This document shows, piece after piece, positions 46,107 through 59,188 of a DNA stretch of 64,000 nt. Every line of letters starts with the position of its first letter. The first letter of the stretch is position 1. The notes beneath the pieces were generated by a model that did no database searches, had not been told where the DNA came from, and saw nothing but the letters and a program-made list of their open reading frames with translations. The position numbers and the translations under genes are program-made. The stretch is from Kalaharituber pfeilii (lineage: Eukaryota > Ascomycota > Pezizomycetes > Pezizales > Pezizaceae), in contig WHUZ01000002.1 of assembly GCA_015179045.1 (NCBI GenBank), positions 1,736,001-1,800,000 on the forward strand. The letters are read 5' to 3'.

Positions 46107-48092
46107 ATGCTGAGTACGCGGTCGAGCGGTTCCCTTCTTCTTGCATGCGCCCTCGCGGTTCTGATACCCTCTGTCCACGCTCACGAAGAGCACACTCACC
46201 ATGGCTCGGTGGGCGAGCACGGCGAGTCCACTCCGAGCTATGTGGATCCTCCTACCATAAGTTCAGACGGTCAACTTAAAGACAGTTACTACCTGTGGCC
46301 GGAAGAGAGGTTCTTTCTTTATTCCCACATTGCTTTGATGGTCGTCGCTTGGGTGTTCATCTTGCCAGTGGGTGAGTGAAAGGGAAGGCGCTCTGTATGC
46401 TCATAGGTGCTAACTGGAAGGGTGCAGGCCTCTCTCTAGGCTTGTCCAGGTCTCGACTATACTATCCATCACAGGTCGCATTTCTTGGAAGCAACTTTCT
46501 CGGATTAGCAGCCTCTGTTATATACAATGGACGAACTCCTGATCTATATCCAAACAACTCGCATCACAAGATGGGTTGGGTCATTATGGGATTGCTGACT
46601 CTCCATACCCTTATGGGTATATTCTCATTCTCCATCAACCCTGTAGCGTTTGAAGGTAGTGAAAATCGCTCGGAATACGTCCCTCTGTATACTATAGGGG
46701 AGGATGATGAGCAGGAGGCCAAAGAAGCTTTGGCGTCCCCTCGGCGCAACTCCGGGGACAGTGGGCTAGGCGCAGAAAGATTATCATCCTCAGAGCACTC
46801 AGTTGAGGCGGGTAATCAACGTCAATTACATCGGGAGGAACAGCTAGGCAGCATCTCTCGCCCACTGTATGCCGGTCAAGTAGGAGCTTTCTTTCAACAT
46901 TACTGCCCGTATATGTTCAATACTACAATCATGAAAGTGAATGCCGCCTTGTTCTCAATAATGCTTCGACTACTACCTATCATTGGCTTCGTCCTAATTA
47001 CAACAGGGGTAGTGGTTTTCACTGGTATTTTTGTGAGCTTCCCTCACAAATACCCCTAGGCATATAAGTTCTAATATCATTATAGGTGGGACCCAACGTA
47101 CTCAACGGACTCGCTCATACTATTAAAGGCGGTATATTCTTCTGGTATGGCGTGTTCTGTTTCGGCAGGTGGCTCGGCGCCTTCAGTGAGTTTGGATGGG
47201 CCTGGAACATCAAACCTGAATCTCACTCGAAGTGGATTAATCACATTCCAACATGTGAAATGATTGAGTCGTCCCTGATCCTCTTTTACGGTACAGTCGA
47301 TGTCTTTCTGGAGCATCTAGCAGCATGGGGTCACTCATGGACGCACATGGACCTTGAGCATGAATCCATTGCCATTCTCTTTTTTGGTGGAGGACTGGTA
47401 TGTACCACATTTCTGTAGGCGCCACGTCTCTTTCTACTAATCATCATCGTCTAGTGTGGTGTAATGCTCGAGTCGAAGATGGTTCGGAATCTGCTGTCCC
47501 AAAACGCTGGCGACCAAGCGGCGAGCGATCGTCAATCACAAGGCCCCATGACTTCCTATAACCTCCTCCCCGGACTGGTCATATTCTTGCTAGGGAAATC
47601 CATCGGCGCACACCATCAAAGTTCATCTCTCTCTGTGACGCTTCACACACAGGTACGTTGTAACGACTGGAGGAATGGTACGAAATATGGACAACTAATT
47701 AACGTATGTTAAAATAGTGGGGGCAATTTCTCTCTTATGCTGGTATTTTGAGAACCGCTACTTACATTCTGCACTACATCTCCCCTGTAAAGTCCACTGC
47801 ACCCTCTCGACCTCCCACTGAAGTGGTGGCATCATTCTGTCTTATGGCTGGCGGCCTCATTTTCATGTTAAGCGTAGGTGATGTAACTTGCGTAGATACA
47901 CTAGCATATAGTACTAATAACTGGGATTAGAACAAGGATACTGTGGCCGGGTTCGAGAAGTACGACTACCAGGGATCATTTGTGTTCACCCTGATTGTGG
48001 CACTTACTGCATTCCTCATGGGTTGGATAACTGTGTTTATGGCAGTCAAAGGCTGGGGAATTCGTCGATTACGGCGAAGCCCCCAATTATAA
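46107..48092 (+). CDS. YTP1: Ytp1-like multi-spanning membrane protein (DUF2427/DUF2433)
   Basis: Six exons, 46107-46371, 46428-47032, 47086-47397, 47455-47652, 47718-47873 and 47931-48092, give about 565 residues. A signal peptide (MLSTRSSGSLLLACALAVLI) is followed by a His-rich lumenal start (AHEEHTHHGSVGEHG). Then come the conserved FFLYSHIALMVVAWVFILPV helix, IYNGRTPDLYPNNSHHKMGW and a polar loop of about 80 residues, and after it the second domain with LNGLAHTIKGGIFFWYGV, RWLGAFSEFGWAWN, FYGTVDVFLEHL and EHESIAILFFGGGL. At least eight hydrophobic segments are visible. The protein ends in a basic tail. Yeast Ytp1 is a mitochondrial-type hydrophobic protein of unknown function; the His clusters and DUF organisation hint at metal or redox chemistry but that is inference. 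Confidence 0.9.
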
Positions 48093-51000
48093 ATTCACTG
48101 TATAAGGATACCTGAACGTTGCGTGCTAAGTATAATATGTCATCCGATAGGTAATGGTTGTTACAACTCTTCTGTGTATATATTATTTTTATGTCCATTA
48201 ATGATTCCATTTGTTTCCATAATTCCTGGTAATAGGTATTCTTAGGGTTGGTTGGGTAATTTCACGTTTAATCATGGCATGACATTGACTTGTTTAACAA
48301 CTGTTTGGTTCGAGGCTGCTGTTTGGATTGTCCTCCCAGTTCTTTGCTAGAAGGTAGTTAACTCATTTGGTAGAGGTACATGATTGCTACTGGTATGAGG
48401 GGCAAATACTAACATAGGATTTGAACTGGGATATGCTTACGCACTGTCATCATATCTATGTTCGATACCTCACACCTTAAGTATTACTTATGCTAAGAAG
48501 TTCACCCAATGCCACGGTGGGATCGACGTGCAGATCGGAACTTGTAGGCCGCTGCCAGTGTCACGTGCTAAAGATCGCTATACAGCTCAAAGAACCTAGC
48601 ATGCAAGAACACGGATACTAGGCCAGATGCGAACCCGCTCTAAGTCATATTTCCTCTTTAGGAGGTATCATGTGCTGCGCCAAGATCCTTTTACCGGGCA
48701 AATATCCATCTGGAACTCCTACACTATACAGAAAAAAAAAGGCCAGGGAATAACTGCAAATGCGTAGATGTGTGCTGATGAGATTTTTACTGAGTCAGAA
48801 TCGTTTTGCATTCCAGAGAAACGGGACCTAATGGTGCCCATTGGATAAGCACTGGCGGAGGCTGTTCCATCACCCATAGTCCCCTATGAGAATTCTTGTA
48901 GAACTTGGCTGGTTAATTGTTATGGAAAATAATTGCGCTTAGGAAAAGACGTAGTGTTGCATTGAAGTTTTTGTTCCGTGGTTGGAATTGAGTTTGATAT
49001 GTTTCACCCTGCCGGGCCGGTTAGTGAGTAAGCGAGCCAATGAGAAGCCCCTTCTAAGATTCCCATGTTTAGCTGTATGCAACATACCAGAAACAGGGAC
49101 ATGGGGCTCGTGCAATATAAACAACCATGAATTTAACTCCCGAACGAATCAAAAGTTTGCCCTTTCATCATTTGATTTATCTCGCATAGCTAGAGTATAA
49201 GCTATCACCAGCCTCGTGACTAGATTGCTGGGGAACTGGCTTTCTATAATAGAGAAAACATTGAGTATCCGAAAACACATCATGCCATATACGTATCACT
49301 TTTTCATTAATCTTCTTTCAGCAGCTTACGTACTTTGTTGGTTTGGAGCTTGCGATAGTAAGGTAACAGCCTGTATTACCCTTTGAAAAGCTTACGTCCT
49401 CGAGATTTTCCCTATATTGGAAAGTGCGTCCAGGAGAGGTGTGCAGAGAGCATTTGTTTAGGTAACCATCTGGCGTTTGCGGTCAATCTATAAGCTACAC
49501 TAAGTGAACCAAAGCAAATAGCGTCAGTCTCACTAGCATTAATGTTCCACTCGATCACCTGACTAAAGTGGTCATGCGGCTAAAGGTGTGGGGTGACGAT
49601 GAAAGCGTAAGTGGGATGTCCTTGGTGCATAATTCTCAACCTTCACGGCGAATGAAGAGTAATTCTGTAAGTGCTCATCATGGGGCAGACTCAAAAGTGT
49701 TGTTCCGGCGCGTGAGGACATTGGCAAACGCCAGAACTTGAACGACAGTATCACCACACCGCAAAAGAGGCCACCCAAAAGGTGAGGGTAATGATAAAGT
49801 ACAACAGGTGGTCCAGAGCTACTACAATTATTTCGGGTTGCAAGACTGAGTTGATATGAGTTAGATTATGTTACAGTACATTAGTAAAGGGGAAAAAAAC
49901 AACATTCCTATTCCCACGTCCCACTAAGCTTAAGCCCTCATGTACCTACAAGCTTCATATATGTACAGAATTTTGAGACAACGCTCCCAATAATTGCACT
50001 CCAGGAGCGTTTTCTGTCACATATCCCGTGATTACCATCGCGTTTATTAGATCAATTCCTGGTGGCAAACAAATGTCCACAACAATCAGCGAGAACAAAA
50101 GCTTACAACAAACCTTGATTTGTCTTAGAATGATTACGTTTGAGACGCGGGAATGTGATGGAGGGGTGGGTGCAACAGAAAGGTGAGATGAGGGCTGGGA
50201 GTTGCGATTGAGAGGGGTGGAGGGCGGAGGGGGGGGGGGGGTTCAAGAAGCGTGGGTATTGTCTACTTTTGTGAATCGGCCTATGCTTTGGTAGAAGTGG
50301 AAGCTGTTGTCTCTAATGATGGAGGTAACAAGCGCCATGAAGAGGTATAAAATTGAGGGCCCTGGTTTAATTTTCACTTCGAGCAGGAAGGGGGTTGTCC
50401 GGTATCTTAAAAGTAAATAAGATGAACTGTAATGCTCCTGTTCCAGCAATGATTAGCAATGATCAGATTTCTAACGAGGATTAATTGGGAGTTGGAACCG
50501 GGTAACTCGATGGGGGAGGGATGATACTACTGCAGCTGCTGGAGGGACATACAGGACAGAGGACGCCGAGAGAAGATTGGTCTTTGGCCCTAGGTAAGGT
50601 TCCCAACGGTCCACTGGCTTTTGGCCACCAATAATGGTACAGCAGTAGGTGACTCCTGCTCCTGCAGAGGGATGGCTCCACTAACCATGCGGGCGCACTT
50701 CTTCACCCTGAGATCTGGTTCGGCCTCCTTCGGATTAGTTGCGCCGCCCGGAAGAAGTTGCCTCACGCTTCCTGTGGAGAAACGAGCAGAAAAAAATTTG
50801 GGCTGTACTATACTTTTGTGATAACATCCGGTGAGGCAAATCTGGTGGTATCCTGATCAGGCAGTTCTCCAGGATGCAAAATCGGGGTCACTGTCTGTAG
50901 ATACCCAACGCCACAGCCTAATTCTCATTATGCATCTATATATGTAGCCTCATGAGTCAGCCCTTTCAGCAGAATTATCTATGTGGGGGAACGGAGCCCC

Positions 51001-51575
51001 GTCCAAAAGTCAAGCATCCATGCAGCGATCGGAAAACCCTTCTACCGTGTCAGTCTTACATCCAGTCTTTCTAAATTTATTATTCTTTTCCGAATGATGT
51101 GCAGAATTAGGTCTGGTTTACGGGACTTACAGCGTACCTCATTCTATAACTTTCTTTATTTTTCTGAATCCATTTGGAACTTTTCTCTTTCGCTCAAGGA
51201 GTAGCTGTAACTCTGCTGCAAGTGAGTGCTGACGACTGGATGCAGGTTATGGTTGGGGACATGTGTACTCGGATCAAATTTCGCATCAACTTCAACACTC
51301 AAATCACAACTAAAATAAATAGATAAAATTAGTTTCATGCTATACGATGATAAATTAGTGAATGAAAAATAATTCTATAGAGCGATACCTATTTAATTAA
51401 TTTTTTGTACTGGTGATTTGACAGTCAAAGATGAGCAGTTTTATATGGGAATCGGTCAAATTGTCCACCTCTAGTAACTACTAAATATAGTATAGTATAA
51501 ACCAACCTAACCAAAAAAGGAAAAACGCTAACCTAAAATAGAATAGTATATACATATACTCTATACATATCCCTT
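48093..51575. other. Intergenic stretch of 3.5 kb
   Basis: No supported gene. A 13-base G run sits at 50229-50241. Compositions vary from AT-rich to mixed; there are no long ORFs with recognisable motifs. Confidence 0.45.
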
Positions 51576-53920
51576 CTACCACTTCGTTTTATCTGGTACT
51601 TGTCTATGACCTTTATATATATATGAATGAAACTCCTTCGTACCATAAGTTAATCCTTCACTATATGCATCAATAGACCGTAAACAATGATAATAAAAAC
51701 GATTAATAGATGCAGAAGAAACAGAATGTAATGCCAGAGGAAGAGTATCTCGTAAACCATCAAATGAATAAGAACAGTTTTCTCGTAAATAATACTTAAC
51801 AGAACACCAATAACGCTCAATAAAATTAAGTTCACAATGAAACTTAGGATAAAAAATTACCTGTTGACCAGCAGCTTCTAATTCTTCTTCTAGTCGGCCT
51901 TTTTGCTGTATAAAATCAGGTTGCTGAGAGAGTAAAGTTCGTGCGCAACAGCCTCCGGCAAGAGTTGGTGTACAGCCAGTACGGTCATGAGAGGTTGGAC
52001 ATTTCAGAAGAAAAGCAAACCCATCTGACCGATGGCTTTTCCAAAGCCCTCTTTCTTTCAGCACTTGACGAATACCTTTTGGCTTTCCCCGTAGTAATAT
52101 ATTAGGATAGTTCATAGGAAATACCATAGCTTGAGGTATTTGCTTTGCATGAATAAATCCTTCACGCATCAAAGGTTGTTCTCCACCAGGATTGAGATTC
52201 ATTCGTGCTGCTACAAGTGCATCTGGAGCAAATGAACAGTGATTTGAAGCATTATCAAATGCAAACAAGGCTTGACAATTAGGAAATGCATACCGGAAGA
52301 TAGGTAGTGCTGTTCGAATAGTATGTTCAACCATTTTGTCACCTGTCCAATAATTCTCCTTTCCATATTCCAATAATTCAAGTGCTTCACGAACTGGCTT
52401 GCCAGTTTCTGATATTGGCCACATAGGATTTCGTAAAAGCTCATCATCTGAAATATGATCAGGAATACGTAGAATTCCACCCGGAGTAAGAAAACCAGAG
52501 ACCATTATGCCTTTACCCTTTCCCTTAGGTCGTAATGGTTGTTTTCCATCTTTCATCCAGATCCTACGCTTGCCATCATTAGCATTGAATGTAGACTCAT
52601 CATGCGTAATTAAAACTAATGGTTTTTCTCCATTGAGAACATTAGCTGGTGGCATTTCAAATGATCCATCCTCTTTAAAAATCACAAAGCGGTGTTGAGC
52701 TTTCTTCCATTGGGGTAAAAAAACGGAATTTCGATATGCAATCACATCTTCCCGCTCATGTCCATCGATATAAACTGACTTTGTGACAGTATTATATTGA
52801 AATCCCATTCTTTTTAGCCATCGCCGTGCAGTTCTAGCTCTTATACGAAGTGTACGGGGAGCTATTGAAGTATTTTCCCCTGTATTGCTGTCGTGGTTTT
52901 GTAATGTAGCCGCTATAACAGAAACCGCACGCTGTGAATTTAAGTATTCACCAACTGCTTTCGCTAGCCCATAAGCTGTAATCTCTATTTTAACATTAAT
53001 CATTTATTTTTCTAACTGCGCATTGATGTATTCTATACTACTTACTTTCACCAGTACCACTTAGCCATTCCCGTACTGCTAATTGAACCCCCTCATCATT
53101 AAACCATGACTTGACTTTACTAAAGCAGCCTCGGTGCTCTTCTGATATAGTTCGATCCTATATATATTAGTATAAGAAATTAAGATCCTCATATATGCTT
53201 TACCTTTTTCCATTGCAGTTCCCATGTTATAACCTTTCTTGCAAAATATTTCCCTCTATTATAGCACCGTGCAACAGCAAAAGCCATCTCTTCTCGTGTC
53301 TCACCAGGCTTTCGTAACCGACATGTATACAGAAGAGAAAGCACTGCCCTATGCCGCATTAAATTCTGCCCTTCAAGCTTTATCTTCTTTGATTGCAGCT
53401 TCTTCTCAAGATCCTTAATAGCTTGTGTATCTGAATCTAATTCAGTCTCTGCTTCCCTAGTAGTAGAAGCCTCAGATGTAATAGACTCGGACTGTGTCTT
53501 ACTGAAGTAGTATGTAATACTACGAGATCCATTAGCTGCTGCTGCCAATTCTGCTGCTGTTTGTCGTTTTCTTCGTTGCTGCCTTTCGCTATATTTAGGA
53601 CCTCGCTGGTACCGGATATTTCTGGATGATTCTCCTCTAGATGACATCAAGAGTTCAAATACATCTTGATTGAACTCATCATTCTCTGGCTCATCCTCAG
53701 TGAATTCACAATCTTCTTCTGAACTAGAGTCAAACTCTTCCCAATGAACTGCTGTTGGCACCTCCGGCTCTCCTGGTCTCCATGCATCCTCCTCACTTTC
53801 ATTATCCAAATGTGCTATTAGTTCCGCTTCCAGCTGTGCTTCAGCTAGCCGCGCTCGTTTTGCCTGTTTTGCCTGTCGAACTCTCTCCAGATGCAGCGCC
53901 CGCTTGCTTTTCCGTCCCAT
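51576..53920 (-). CDS. DDE-superfamily transposase, three exons, apparently intact
   Basis: Exons 53204-53920, 53046-53157 and 51576-52984, with introns of 46 and 61 bp, give about 745 residues. The first exon is basic at the start (MGRKSKRALHLERVRQ) and acidic afterwards (EDCEFTEDEPENDE). Exon 3 carries an HTH-like part (ARTARRWLKRMGFQYNTVTK), VYIDGHEREDVIAYR, then the three catalytic acids: THDESTFNANDGK, ALFAFDNASNH and KFHCELNFIERYW, spaced as in the large fungal DDE transposases that I know mainly from basidiomycete and ascomycete repeats. No frameshift or stop breaks the catalytic exon. I could not identify terminal inverted repeats. The ATG at 53953 is an alternative start. Confidence 0.82.
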
Positions 53921-53953
53921 TTTGTGAATCTGTATTAACATTAAGTGAGCCAT

Positions 53954-54326
53954 AGACTAATTAATTAACTCAAGCATTGGAACGTATTTACCAATTCTAG
54001 TCCTTTAATTAATTCTTTGATTCAAGCGACAGGGTGGCTGAACAGGCCGATATGTGCGACCGATGCAACAGGTATCAAGTATGCAAGTATAGGGGACAAC
54101 CAGCGGTGGACAGTGGATTGTTGCTGTAGGGCGGTAGGAAGAAAATCGCATGAAAGAGGGGGCATCAGTGCATGTAACGACTACATAACTAGTGCTTATA
54201 GTGCTTAGTCATCATCGAAGCAAATGTCCGCCCTCCTCCGCATACAGATGTCCCCAACCATAGGAGTTGAAGAAAGTCTGTCTGGTGAACTCAGTGGTAG
54301 TCTAGTGCCAAGGTAGAGGCTATGTA
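53954..54326. other. Spacer between the transposase gene and the hairpin MITE
   Basis: AT-rich at first (TTAATTAATT near 53958), then mixed. It should include the 5' end of the transposon to which the transposase belongs. No gene. Confidence 0.35.
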
Positions 54327-54406
54327 CCAGCCAGTAAAATATGTATTCGGACAGGGGTACTAATGCACATTATGCGCTATGTCCGAATACATATTTTACT
54401 AGCTAG
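54327..54406 (+). mobile_element. 80-bp hairpin MITE, copy 2, upstream of the BTB gene
   Basis: It matches the reverse complement of 3933-4012 at 78 of 80 positions by eye. The arms start CCAGCCAGTAAAATATGT and end TTTTACTAGCTAG. TA flanks both sides (54325-54326 and 54407-54408), a 2-bp duplication typical of Tc1/mariner-type elements. It sits 176 bp before the BTB start codon, so it may affect the promoter. Confidence 0.8.
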
Positions 54407-54581
54407 TAGTGCTTAATTGATTTCCTGTAATATTCGATCTTCTTGGCACGCGATCTCAGAAGCTTCAGTCCTCGCCTCCAACGCGTGCGTTCCAACAGAC
54501 ATCGCGTTCGCTTGGATTGAGTCGGACGGTCATCATAATTCATACATCAGTAGCAATCTCTCCAAATCAGTATTATATACA

Positions 54582-56189
54582 ATGCCTGTTCTTCCAACTG
54601 GTCTCAAGCATGTCCTGTCCTCTCCAGGTTCTTCTCCTGCCGGCCCTCCTCCAACCAAGAAGTCTCGTATGCCCACAGCATTCACAGGGACCTCAACACT
54701 TCGGATCAAACGGGCCCCGATCAACTCAGCTGCCAGAGCGGCAGGGTTTCCGGAGTTCCCAGATGGGGATATAGAGATTATTTTGCCTAATGGCAAAAGA
54801 TACGTGCTCCACAGAGCCATCCTCTCGATGAACTCCCGATTCTTTAGGACTGCCCTAAGCGATTGCACTATAGGCGAAAATGGCACTGCCGGGAAGAAAG
54901 GTTCCAAGAGGAAGAAAGGAGATGATTCTCACAGCAGCGAGGAGACTGTCATCAAGTATAGATTTCGCATCAGAGGAAAGGGTAAAGAGGCAATGCTAGT
55001 GCTACAGGTTCGCTCTAGTTAAATTTATTATCAAGGCGGAGCTAACATGGTCTAGGACGACCTGGATAACAACAATATGGATACAGGAATCGCTGTGGTA
55101 AATTCCTGTAATACTAGCTTTTCTTCTAGCACACAAGACGAGACGATCGAACCACCTACTTCAACGTGTTTCAACTGTGGTGCAGCACTTGAAGATCTCA
55201 CTTTTGGCTCTATTGACTGCTGTCCAAGCTGTCAACAACCCCATCCCTCTGACCCCTCAGGTTTTGACGTTTATACTCAAAATGCATACGAGAATTTATT
55301 TCTCATATACTACAACTTTACACCGACATACATCTATAACTCTAAAACTCCTTCTGAGCAGTGCTTCTTTCGGCTTGTAGAGCTTGCGCAAAAGTATGGT
55401 TCTTTACGGGCTGTCTCCACCCGTCTTGATCATGACCTGTTAGCATTGGGCGATACACTATGGCTACATATTTTCTGGGATCCAGTATCCTGGCTTGCTG
55501 TAAGCCTGCAGATCCGTTCACAAGCTATTTTCAAAGAGGCAACAATACATATTATAGGCCGCGGCCAAGTTATATCTCACTTGCCCAAGCTACAGTCAAT
55601 TAACGTTCCGAAAAGGGTCATCATAATGATGCAGCAGAAATATAACCAGATCGTACGCTTGGGGCATGTGACTGAACGCCAGCTACGGGCTATAAACTAT
55701 CCAGGTGATCCTACACCATATAACCATGACAGTGGGGATGCTACGAATTGGCTTGCTCTCAGTCTCTTTAGGTCCTTTGACTCTGATTTATCAGCAAAAT
55801 TGTATGGTCGTGATCAGGCATCTGTTATGGCTAGAATGGAGTTGCCGGAACTCTCTGCACAATATTTCCGGATGTATCACACAGGCGGAGAAGCTTATCT
55901 TGGAGAAACGGACTTGCACAACTTCATCATGCAGTCTGGACATTTTAAGCAGCTTGATGATTGTGGTGGTGGCGCCGGCTCCCTTGAATCAGGTGCTGCA
56001 TCGGCTAGTTCATTCCGGAAAGATATTATGATGCTAAAGGAGTGCGCTAAGGAGATTGTAAGTCCAATTTGTACAAACGAGAGCCGACTGGGCATCAAGG
56101 AGCTTGAAAGAAGAGGAGGCGGATACCTGACTTGTATAACATGGAGAGAGGAGGAGCTGCCGTGGTGGGGAGAGGAAGAGGCTTGGTAG
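54582..56189 (+). CDS. BTB/POZ-domain protein
   Basis: Exons 54582-55007 and 55056-56189 with a 48-bp intron give about 519 residues. After a Pro/Ser-rich start (PSGS..PPPTKKSR-like) comes DIEIILPNGKRYVLHRAIL, the opening of a BTB domain that reads through MNSRFFRTALSDC; a basic loop (KKGSKRKKGDD) is inserted before the next strand. The middle has a cysteine cluster CFNCGAAL...CCPSCQQ (near residues 175-200) that could bind zinc, followed by a long helical region and the conserved end LTCITWREEELPWWGEEEAW. In fungi such proteins are frequent and of unknown function; the family often links substrates to cullin-3 ligases. I do not assign a partner. Confidence 0.78.
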
Positions 56190-57399
56190 ATTCATAATTG
56201 GACTTCTTGCTTGCCACATCTCAAATAGGTAATTTATGTGACCCATCTCACGCTTGTAGTACGATAATATTGAAACGTTCAAAACTTGTGGCCACTCCAT
56301 CCCACCATTTCACATATACCTCCTCCAGTGTATTTTCTTTGTTTCCCAGCCATTATTGTTTCCCTAGCGGTCCGTCTATGCCTGTGAAATAGTTTAGATC
56401 ACGGGTTGAACACTGAGACTCAAGTATGTAAGCAGTTCACTTCTGGTTCTCTGGTGACGCCTCAATGTTACCAGTACCTGGTTCTTTTGATTACCAATAT
56501 CTACTGCTAGGATAGACAATAGTAGAAGGTAGTCTGGGGAACGCGATAGTGAATTAACTGAGCAATGAATTGACTTGTTGCATCAAGGAATGCATGTCGC
56601 ACAGCATAATAAAATGGTAGTCTCACATAATCAAGGATCAGTTTCTGTAACGTAACACTGGTCTTGTTTGTGCATTCAAGATCTGCGTGACAGTTCGAGC
56701 CCCCCCGCCTTGCGTACATAAGCATGTAATATAAGTTTAAGCTTCACCTCAGGGTTGAGATTCAATTAACGTCTGCGATAGTCTCGTAACCAGCGTCTGC
56801 GATGCTCTGAAGCAACCTTGTCAGAGCACAAGTTTTTACCCCACTAGCACCTCTAATATCCAGTGCCCCTCAGACAGCTTTGTACTCTCTGGCCTTCAGA
56901 CCACATCTGCCTCGTTCTTGGAAACCGCGAGTTTCAGTTTTGTTAAGCTTTTCCTTTGATCCCGACTATGCAACCACGCTTAAGAACTGGAAATTATGAT
57001 TGTTCAAAGGTTGCGCAATAGGTGCTATCATATACGCCCTCGCAGTGCCTAAGTTCGCACTTCCAAAACTTGCAAGCTACCCAGTGTCGCTCAAGTGGGA
57101 TGATCTAAAAATGGCGATAGGGATAGTGACCTGTGCTACTTTACAGGGGCCTGCAATCTCCATTACTGTACTGTATCCTTGTGCGGCGCAGTTGTGCAAT
57201 TCCGTATTATTTCCATTGCCGCCTCTTATCATTATTAACTGGCCAGGGACCTCTCTCTGAGCTAAAAACACCACGCATCCAGAGCGTTCCATTCTTCTCC
57301 GATATCGTACTTTTGAGCGCTGTCGAGTTCTTGACAGTTGGGGCCAGAAGTATTAAGGAAGTGCTCCAGAACACGACATCCTCGGTAACAGTGGGCCAC
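56190..57399. other. Intergenic stretch upstream of the MFS gene
   Basis: No supported gene. The MFS frame is open upstream from 57133, but the text there does not resemble transporter sequence. Confidence 0.4.
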
Positions 57400-59188
57400 A
57401 TGACCTCTTACAATGCACCAGGCTCATCTTTCAACGTTGGAAACCACCATTCCAGTGGATCGCCATCGCATGGTCTTTCTTCTCCCCGAGCGCAAGGTTT
57501 CCAGATGCTTGACCTGTCCCCAGAACATGAAGAGGAGGTGAAAGAAAGGGGAGTCGCGATCTCGCAAATTCAAACTCTGGAAAATACTTCGATGATTTTC
57601 CAGGTCTATAAGCGGCGCTGGGCTGGGCTTGCCGTACTTATGAGCATGAATACTGTAATAAGTTGGGGTGTAGGTGGGATTTATCATTTAATGTCGATAA
57701 GGATACGACTGACCGAAACGAATAGTGGCTCACTTTTGCTCCTGTGAGCAAAGACTCTAAAGAGTATTTTGGGCTGAGTTCCCTTACACCGATCAACTGG
57801 CTTTCAACGGTCGTATTCTTTGCATATATTGCCGCGTCACCGTGAGTTGAGACTTCTATATGGTGCCGATATTCGTATGCTTATCCTGGTAAAGACTGGT
57901 AGTTTATACCTTGAATCAACGGGGTATCAAACTTACCATCTGGATTGCATCAGCCCTCACTATCCTTGGGTTCTGGATAAGATACGTGGGAGCAACAGTC
58001 GGAAACAATGGAACAGGAACATTTGGAGTTGTGATGTTTGGTCAAGTCTTGATTGGTTTCGCGCAGCCATTTGTTCTGAATGCGCCAACATATTTCAGTG
58101 ACCTTTGGTTCACTTCGCAGGGTCGAATATCAGCTACAGCGCTGGCGAGCTTAGCAAATCCTTTTGGGGCCGCTGTAAGACACATATGCAACATTTTCCT
58201 TTCTCTCTACCATCGCTAATACAGAATGTAGATCGGGCAATTGGTGAATCCCTTTCTGGCTACCAAGGCATCAGAGATACCAAATATGGTATTGTACACG
58301 GCTATAATTGTATGTAGAAAGTTCATATCAGTTCGGAAACTGTATCTAACCTTTTATCATCACAGGCGACAGTTCCTTCACTACTCGCCTTACTGATTCC
58401 GAGCGCACCCCCCACACCATCTTGTGCGTCGTCAGCCCAGAAGAAGCTTGCTCTAAAGCAATCGTTGAGAGTTGTGGCAAGATGCAAAGACTTTTGGATT
58501 ATATTTTCGCTTGTAAGTACTTTTTGGTAACACTCGAATAGTTTATGGTTAATCGATTTTTACATAGTTTGCTGTTTACTTGGGATTCTTCAATGCTTTC
58601 TCGTCATTGATCAATCAAATTCTGGAGCCTTACGGCTACACCCCAGATCAAGCCGGGTACGTCGGCGCTGTACTAATTGTCGTCGGCCTTATTGCATCCG
58701 CTATACTTTCGCCAATATTCGACCGTACCCATGCCTTCCTTCTGGCTATACGGATTCAAATACCATTGATTGGGCTTTGCTATATAGCTTGGATTTTCGC
58801 CCCTACAACCCCTCCCAATCTTGCTGGGCCAATGGTCATTTGTGCAGTCTTAGGAGCGGCAAGCTTTTCACTATTGCCATTGAGCTTGGAATATGCCATA
58901 GAGCAAACACATCCAGTAAGCCCGGAGGTAACAAGCACCATCCTATGGATGGGTGGTCAATTTCTCGGGGCAATATTCTTGATTATCATGGATGCAATGA
59001 GAGACAAGGCAAAAGGAGGTAGCGGGGGCAGACCGGAAGATAACATGTGGGCTGCGATGGTATTTCAAGGAGTGATTGCTGGAGTTGTGGCCCCCGCAGC
59101 TTTCTTCATCAAGAAGCGGAAAGTTGGCAAAGGAAGATTAGAGGTAGACCAAGAGGCAGCAGCAGCTGCAACTCGCATATCTGAATAA
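57400..59188 (+). CDS. MFS transporter of the FLVCR type
   Basis: Six exons, 57400-57669, 57726-57841, 57895-58174, 58232-58309, 58366-58512 and 58568-59188, give about 503 residues. The first 65 residues are a cytosolic Ser/His-rich start, then the first helix begins KRRWAGLAVLMSMNTVISW and the chain reads on through GWLTFAPVSKDS, INWLSTVVFFAYIAASP, RYVGATVGNNG, GQVLIGFAQPFVLNAPTYFS, IGQLVNPFLATKASEIP, FAVYLGFFNAFSSLINQIL, a basic loop and the last helices to VFQGVIAGVVAP. The helix content and motif order match eukaryotic FLVCR transporters, which in animals carry haem or choline/ethanolamine; the substrate in fungi is unknown to me. Every splice junction keeps the frame and restores conserved text. 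Confidence 0.82.
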
